Below are positions 59,884 to 64,000 of a stretch of DNA of 64,000 nucleotides, piece after piece. The position numbers and the translations under genes were made by a program. Each line of letters opens with the position of its first letter. Position 1 is the stretch's first letter. Origin of the DNA: Streptomyces hiroshimensis (GTDB lineage Bacteria > Actinomycetota > Actinomycetes > Streptomycetales > Streptomycetaceae); assembly GCF_014650335.1 (NCBI RefSeq), contig NZ_BMUT01000008.1:25658-89657 (forward strand), read 5' to 3'. The notes below the pieces were generated by a model that saw nothing but the letters and a program-made list of their open reading frames with translations, did no database searches and was not told the origin of the DNA.

Positions 59884-61203
59884 GTGACCAGCAAGAAGCG
59901 CCGTGAGAACGACCGGCGCACCTACGTCCTCGACACCAGCGTCCTGCTGGCCGACCCAGGCGCCATGTCCCGCTTCGAGGAGCACGAGGTCGTGCTGCCC
60001 GTGGTGGTGGTCACGGAGTTGGAGGCCAAGAGGCACCACCCCGAGCTCGGTTACTTCGCACGGCAGGCACTGCGTCTGCTGGATACGTACCGGGTGCAAT
60101 TCGGCCGACTGGATTCCCCGATTCCGATCGGCGATCTGGGCGGGTCGCTCAGGGTCGAGCTCAACCACTCGGATACGGGCATACTGCCCGCCGGCTTCCG
60201 CCTCGGTGACAACGACTCGCGCATCCTCGCGGTCGCCCGCAACCTCCAGGCCGAGGGGTACGACGTCACGGTCGTCTCCAAGGACCTGCCGCTGCGGATC
60301 AAGGCGTCGGCGGTCGGCCTGCTCGCCGAGGAGTACCGCGCGGAGCTCGCGATCACCGACTCCGGGTGGACCGGGATGGCGGAGCTCACCGTCACCGCCG
60401 AGCAGGTGGACGGGCTCTTCGCCGCCGAGGTCGCCGACATCCCGGAGGCCGCGGAACTGCCCGTGCACACCGGCCTGGTGCTGCAGTCCGAGCGGGGCAA
60501 GGCGCTCGGCCGGGTCGCGGCCGACGGCTCGGTGCGGCTGGTGCGCGGCGACCGCGAGGCGTTCGGCATCCACGGCCGCAGCGCCGAGCAGCGCGTCGCG
60601 CTCGACCTGCTGCTCGACCCCGAGATCGGGATCGTGTCGATGGGCGGCCGGGCCGGCACGGGCAAGTCCGCGCTGGCGCTGTGCGCGGGGCTGGAGGCCG
60701 TCCTGGAGCGGCGCCAGCACCGCAAGGTGATGGTCTTCCGGCCGCTGTACGCGGTCGGCGGGCAGGAGTTGGGGTATCTGCCGGGCAGCGAGGCGGAGAA
60801 GATGAGCCCCTGGGCCCAGGCCGTCTTCGACACCCTCTCGGCGGTGACGAGTTCCGAGGTGATCGAGGAGGTCGTCGAGCGCGGCATGCTGGAGGTGCTG
60901 CCGCTCACCCACATCCGCGGCCGGTCGCTGCACGACGCCTTCGTGATCGTGGACGAGGCGCAGTCGCTGGAGCGGAACGTGCTGCTGACGGTCCTCTCCC
61001 GCATCGGCGCCAATTCTCGTGTCGTGCTCACGCACGACGTGGCGCAGCGCGACAACCTCCGCGTGGGGCGGTACGACGGCGTGGCCGCCGTGGTCGAGAA
61101 GCTGAAGGGGCATCCGCTCTTCTCGCATGTCACGCTCACGCGTTCGGAGCGTTCGCCGATTGCGGCGCTGGTGACCGAAATGCTGGAGGAAGGCCGGATC
61201 TGA
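59884..61203 (+). CDS. PIN-PhoH protein (PhoH2-like ribonuclease/helicase)
   Basis: A 439-residue two-domain protein. N-terminal PIN domain (residues ~10-140): RRTYVLDTSVLLADPGAM, ELEAKRHHPELG, and acidic residues in RLGDNDSRILAVARNL and VVSKDLPLRIKA, all nuclease positions. The C-terminal PhoH ATPase has Walker A SMGGRAGTGKSALALCAG and Walker B DAFVIVDEAQSLERNVL, then SRIGANSRVVLTHDVAQRDN. Mycobacterial PhoH2 of this architecture unwinds and cuts RNA. GTG at 59884 (59881 also possible). Single gene ending at a strong hairpin. No antitoxin-like gene is seen upstream. Confidence 0.93.
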   Translation: MTSKKRRENDRRTYVLDTSVLLADPGAMSRFEEHEVVLPVVVVTELEAKRHHPELGYFARQALRLLDTYRVQFGRLDSPIPIGDLGGSLRVELNHSDTGILPAGFRLGDNDSRILAVARNLQAEGYDVTVVSKDLPLRIKASAVGLLAEEYRAELAITDSGWTGMAELTVTAEQVDGLFAAEVADIPEAAELPVHTGLVLQSERGKALGRVAADGSVRLVRGDREAFGIHGRSAEQRVALDLLLDPEIGIVSMGGRAGTGKSALALCAGLEAVLERRQHRKVMVFRPLYAVGGQELGYLPGSEAEKMSPWAQAVFDTLSAVTSSEVIEEVVERGMLEVLPLTHIRGRSLHDAFVIVDEAQSLERNVLLTVLSRIGANSRVVLTHDVAQRDNLRVGRYDGVAAVVEKLKGHPLFSHVTLTRSERSPIAALVTEMLEEGRI

Positions 61204-61262
61204 TACGGCTCGAAGGGCAACCGGCCCATTCGGCCGTTCCCTGAAGGACGTTCGTTCCCCGG

Positions 61263-61331
61263 CGGCGCGCGGCAAAGCCAAGGAGCTTAGCCGCGCGCCG
61301 CTGTTGTGCGTCGGGCTTTCCGGAAAAGCCC
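61263..61331 (+). terminator. Two consecutive hairpins after the PhoH gene
   Basis: First: perfect 11-base arms 61263-61273 and 61290-61300 (16-base loop). Second: gggcttt (61313-61319) with aaagccc (61325-61331). Confidence 0.7.
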
Positions 61332-61420
61332 AGGCATAAACGAGGTGTGACCTTTCCCACGTAACCCGGAATTGCCTCCGGGCAACCGGGTCGGGCAGAG
61401 TCTGGGTCCTGTCAGGCCCC

Positions 61421-61490
61421 GCATACGGCACCTCAGCCCCTCAGGGGGCGGTGCACAGCAGATCCAGAACTGAACAGCGTCGCCGTATGC
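61421..61490 (+). promoter_or_regulatory. Structured leader of the transglycosylase gene
   Basis: Perfect 9-base pairing of gcatacggc (61421-61429) with gccgtatgc (61482-61490) encloses a C/G-rich inner hairpin, and another hairpin (cctccc-ttgc-gggagg, 61510-61525) follows, ~105 bases before the GTG. It looks like a structured 5' leader. I could not match it to the c-di-AMP (ydaO) riboswitch used by other Streptomyces cell-wall hydrolase genes. Confidence 0.4.
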
Positions 61491-61629
61491 CGCCCGAGCG
61501 TCACGTGGACCTCCCTTGCGGGAGGCCCCACCGGGCCCGCGCCTTCTGTGACCGATTACGGAGGCCAGCGCCAGGGGCACGATCGCGCTCGCGAGGTCAC
61601 CCATGCGGGCGATGCTGGAAGGAAAACGT

Positions 61630-62352
61630 GTGAGCCGGATTTCGGTCCGGGGATTCGCCGTGGCATCCGCCACCGCGGTCACCACCGTCGGCGCCGTCGT
61701 AGGTGTCGCTGCAGGCCATGACCAGGGTACGACCGACCGGGTCGAGGCGACCGCAGCGGACCAGACGCTCCTCGCGGACATCCCCGCAGGACAGAACGTC
61801 CGGGCACAGGCCGCTTCCCTGACCCAGCAGGCGGACACGCAGTCCGAGGCTGCCGAGAGCGCGGCCAAGAAGGACGCCGAGGAGGCCGCGCGCAAGCAGG
61901 CCGCCGAGGACGCCACCGCGAAGAAGGAAGCCGCGGACGAGGCCGCCAAGAAGAAGGAGGCCGAGGAGAAGGCCAAGGAGCGCGAGAAGGAGGACAAGGA
62001 GCAGATCAGCTCCCGGTCCGCCACCCGCGACGCCTCGTCCTTCCCCGCCAAGGGCTCCTACTCCACCGCCGAGGTCCAGGCGATGGCGCGCTCGATGGTC
62101 CCCGGCGACCAGTTCCAGTGCTTCAGCAACATCGTGAACAACGAGAGCAGCTGGGACTACACGGCCACCAACGCCTCCTCCGGGGCGTACGGCCTGGTGC
62201 AGTCGCTCCCCGGCTCCAAGATGGCCTCCGCCGGTGCCGACTGGCGGACCAACCCCGCCACCCAGATCAAGTGGGGCCTCGGCTATATGAACGAGCGCTA
62301 CGGCAGCCCCTGCGGCGCCTGGTCGTTCTGGCAGGCCAACCAGTGGTACTAG
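61630..62352 (+). CDS. Secreted lytic transglycosylase (SLT domain)
   Basis: A 240-residue exported wall hydrolase. Signal-anchor region RGFAVASATAVTTVGAVVGV, then a long Ala/Glu/Lys-rich coiled coil (residues ~75-135, AAKKDAEEAARKQAAEDATA). The C-terminal SLT-like domain has catalytic Glu in FSNIVNNESSWDYTATNASS, GAYGLVQSLPGSKMASAG and the final GYMNERYGSPCGAWSFW. It would cleave glycan strands during growth or spore germination. GTG at 61630 follows gaagga. It has a ~425-base upstream gap with a structured leader. Confidence 0.9.
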   Translation: MSRISVRGFAVASATAVTTVGAVVGVAAGHDQGTTDRVEATAADQTLLADIPAGQNVRAQAASLTQQADTQSEAAESAAKKDAEEAARKQAAEDATAKKEAADEAAKKKEAEEKAKEREKEDKEQISSRSATRDASSFPAKGSYSTAEVQAMARSMVPGDQFQCFSNIVNNESSWDYTATNASSGAYGLVQSLPGSKMASAGADWRTNPATQIKWGLGYMNERYGSPCGAWSFWQANQWY

Positions 62353-62399
62353 GGCGCACCGGCCGCGCCTAGCGCCGGTCACTTCCCCGCCCTCGCGAG

Positions 62400-62424
62400 C
62401 CCCCGGTCCTCACCAGGCCGGGGG
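62400..62424 (+). terminator. Hairpin after the transglycosylase gene
   Basis: cccccgg (62400-62406) and ccggggg (62418-62424), 11-base loop, followed by ttcgg. Weak U-tract. The 62430-62500 stretch after it contains imperfect gtcttccggct repeats. Confidence 0.5.
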
Positions 62425-62546
62425 TTCGGCTGTCTCCCGGGCCGTGTTCCGGCCGTGCTCCGGCTGTCTTCCGGCTGTCTTCCGGTGTCACCCGTCAGGG
62501 GTAACGTTCACCCTGGCCACGGGGGAGTGGGGGTAGAGGAAGAGAA

Positions 62547-63977
62547 ATGTCCAGATTGCCACGATGGGTCGGCGGAGTGGGAGCGGGTCTGACCCGTCTC
62601 GCCCGGCGGCTCGAGGAGCGCACGGCCGAGGTGGAGAGCGCGGCGCCGGCCGCCGGCACCACCGGTGCCGACGGCGCACCCGAGCCCGGCCGCGCCGCCG
62701 ACCCTGCACGCGCCTCCCAGCCGATACGTTCCGGCGACTCCGGCACCTCCGGTGACTCCGGCAGCCGCGCCCGCAGCGCTGCAGGCGAACCCGCGCCCGC
62801 CGCAGCCGAACCCGTACCCGAGCACGTACCGCCGCCGCCCGGGTACGCCCCCGCGGTTCCCGCGCGCCCCGACCCCGTGGCCGCCGTCCCCTGGGGCGTA
62901 CGGGTCGCGGCCGAGGTCAGCTGGCGGCTGCTGGTCCTGGCCGGCACCCTCTGGGTGCTGATGCGGGTGATCAGCGCCGTCCGCCTGGTGGTGCTCTCCT
63001 TCGTCGTCGGCCTGCTGATCACCGCCCTGCTGCAGCCGACCGTCGCCTGGCTGAAGAGACGTGGTGTGCCGCGGGGGCTCGCCACGGCCATGACCTTCAT
63101 CTCCGGCTTCGTCGTCATGGGCCTGGTCGGCTGGTTCGTGGTGTGGCAGGTGACGGACAACCTCGACGACCTGTCCGGGCAGGTCCAGCAGGGCATCAAG
63201 GACCTGAAGCACTGGCTGCTCACCAGCCCGTTCCACGTCACCGAGACGCAGATCAACAACATCGCCGACAACCTCAGCACGGCCATCGGCGCCAACACCA
63301 AGGACATCACCTCCGCCGGCATAGAGGGCGTTCAGGTGATCCTGGAGGTGCTGACGGGCATCCTGCTGGCGATGTTCAGCACGCTCTTCCTGCTCTACGA
63401 CGGGCCGCGCATCTGGGGGTGGCTGCTGAAGCTGTTCCCGGCGGCGGCGCGCGAGGGCGTGGCGGGCGCGGGCCCGCGGGCGTGGGCGACGCTGACGGCC
63501 TATGTGCGGGGCACGGTGATAGTGGCCCTGATCGACGCGATCTTCATCGGCATAGGGCTGTTCTTCCTGAAGGTGCCGCTCGCGGTGCCGCTGGCCGTCT
63601 TCATCTTCCTGTTCGCCTTCGTCCCGCTCGTGGGCGCCGTGGTCTCCGGCGCGCTCGCGGTGGTCGTGGCGCTGGTGACCAAGGACGTCTTCACGGCCCT
63701 GATGGTGCTGATCGTGGTGCTCGCGGTGCAGCAGATCGAGGGCCACGTCCTGCAGCCGTTCATCCTCGGCCGCGCCGTGCGCGTCCACCCGCTCGCGGTG
63801 GTCCTGTCGGTGGTCGCGGGCTCCCTGGTGGCGGGCATCGGCGGCGCGGTGGTCGCCGTTCCGCTGGTCGCCGTCACCAATACGGTCGTCGGGTATCTCC
63901 GCGCCTACACCAGGGACAAGGCCCTGGCCGCGGCGCCGGCGGACGGGCCGCCGCCCCCGGCGGAGCCGACGGGCTGA
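62547..63977 (+). CDS. AI-2E family transporter
   Basis: A 476-residue membrane protein of the AI-2 exporter (TqsA/PerM-like) family, eight expected helices. The first ~110 residues are a Pro/Ala/Ser/Gly-rich cytoplasmic extension. Family features follow: RLLVLAGTLWVLMRVISAVR, LITALLQPTVAWLKRRGVPR, a loop with amphipathic helices (DNLDDLSGQVQQGIKDLKHW), LLYDGPRIWGWLLKLFP and the C-terminal EGHVLQPFILGRAVRVHPLA block. Relatives in Gram-positive bacteria often act as Na+/H+ antiporters or metabolite exporters, so autoinducer export is not implied. ATG at 62547 with agaggaaga upstream. Confidence 0.92.
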   Translation: MSRLPRWVGGVGAGLTRLARRLEERTAEVESAAPAAGTTGADGAPEPGRAADPARASQPIRSGDSGTSGDSGSRARSAAGEPAPAAAEPVPEHVPPPPGYAPAVPARPDPVAAVPWGVRVAAEVSWRLLVLAGTLWVLMRVISAVRLVVLSFVVGLLITALLQPTVAWLKRRGVPRGLATAMTFISGFVVMGLVGWFVVWQVTDNLDDLSGQVQQGIKDLKHWLLTSPFHVTETQINNIADNLSTAIGANTKDITSAGIEGVQVILEVLTGILLAMFSTLFLLYDGPRIWGWLLKLFPAAAREGVAGAGPRAWATLTAYVRGTVIVALIDAIFIGIGLFFLKVPLAVPLAVFIFLFAFVPLVGAVVSGALAVVVALVTKDVFTALMVLIVVLAVQQIEGHVLQPFILGRAVRVHPLAVVLSVVAGSLVAGIGGAVVAVPLVAVTNTVVGYLRAYTRDKALAAAPADGPPPPAEPTG

Positions 63978-64000
63978 GCATACGAGTGGGCCCCGGACGT

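Noticed and set aside
61332..61629. c-di-AMP (ydaO) riboswitch before the transglycosylase gene
   Set aside because: Expected because of gene type, but I could not find the conserved core; left as unidentified leader.

Overview
The window is high-GC actinobacterial chromosome, almost certainly Streptomyces. Evidence: mycothiol conjugate amidase (mca) beside a DUF4307 gene, GTP-type PEP carboxykinase, many GTG/TTG starts, several apparently leaderless promoters, rare TTA codons, and gene content typical of Streptomyces core DNA.

Layout. 1-9.9 kb: housekeeping genes (3' end of cystathionine gamma-synthase, a MarR regulator divergent from catabolic threonine dehydratase, a drug-type ABC exporter pair, greA, DUF4307, mca with a small membrane protein, a YyaL/DUF255 thioredoxin-domain protein). 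10-13.2 kb: an MFS exporter-TetR operon with a palindromic operator, and a hemolysin III protein. 13.5-19 kb: PEPCK, a secreted beta-propeller/Ig protein, a small unknown protein, an alanine-type aminotransferase. 19.1-26.5 kb: a D-amino-acid/N-acyl-D-amino-acid catabolic cluster (D-aminoacylase, DSD1-like deaminase, PfkB kinase, IclR, RidA). Its GntP-type permease has been destroyed by a decayed IS605-type element. 26.5-29.7 kb: secreted ricin-lectin protein, M14 carboxypeptidase and trypsin-like protease.

29.8-54.3 kb: a large Tad/Flp pilus island. The minus-strand core runs zinc-ribbon protein, CpaB, TadZ/CpaE, two TadE pseudopilins, TadA ATPase, TadB, TadC, a histidine kinase, a response regulator; then Flp pilin, TadG-like protein, a lipoprotein and an OmpA-family protein. 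Around it lie three paralogous cassettes, each with (i) a ~660-residue protein whose four-helix membrane leader ends in a Flp-type prepilin processing site followed by a ~490-residue extracellular domain, (ii) a ~190-residue lipoprotein and (iii) a DUF3592 membrane protein. The prepilin peptidase gene tadV follows the third cassette. Five promoters in the island (flp, the three giant genes, tadV) share a motif, GGGCCCA-n-GACC, 17-18 bases upstream of a TAGsGT-type -10 box. This links the cassettes to pilin and peptidase expression. The whole looks like a Tad variant decorated with giant, lipoprotein-partnered pilin-like subunits, and is the most novel content here. One giant gene carries a TTA codon, suggesting bldA-dependent developmental control.

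54.4-64 kb: a PD-(D/E)XK-like AbiEi/DUF559-type protein (also with a TTA codon), a TetR-MFS pair sharing an operator-like sequence, a candidate stand-alone small RNA, a YghZ-type aldo-keto reductase, uppS-type prenyltransferase, a PIN-PhoH protein, a lytic transglycosylase with a structured leader, and an AI-2E family transporter.
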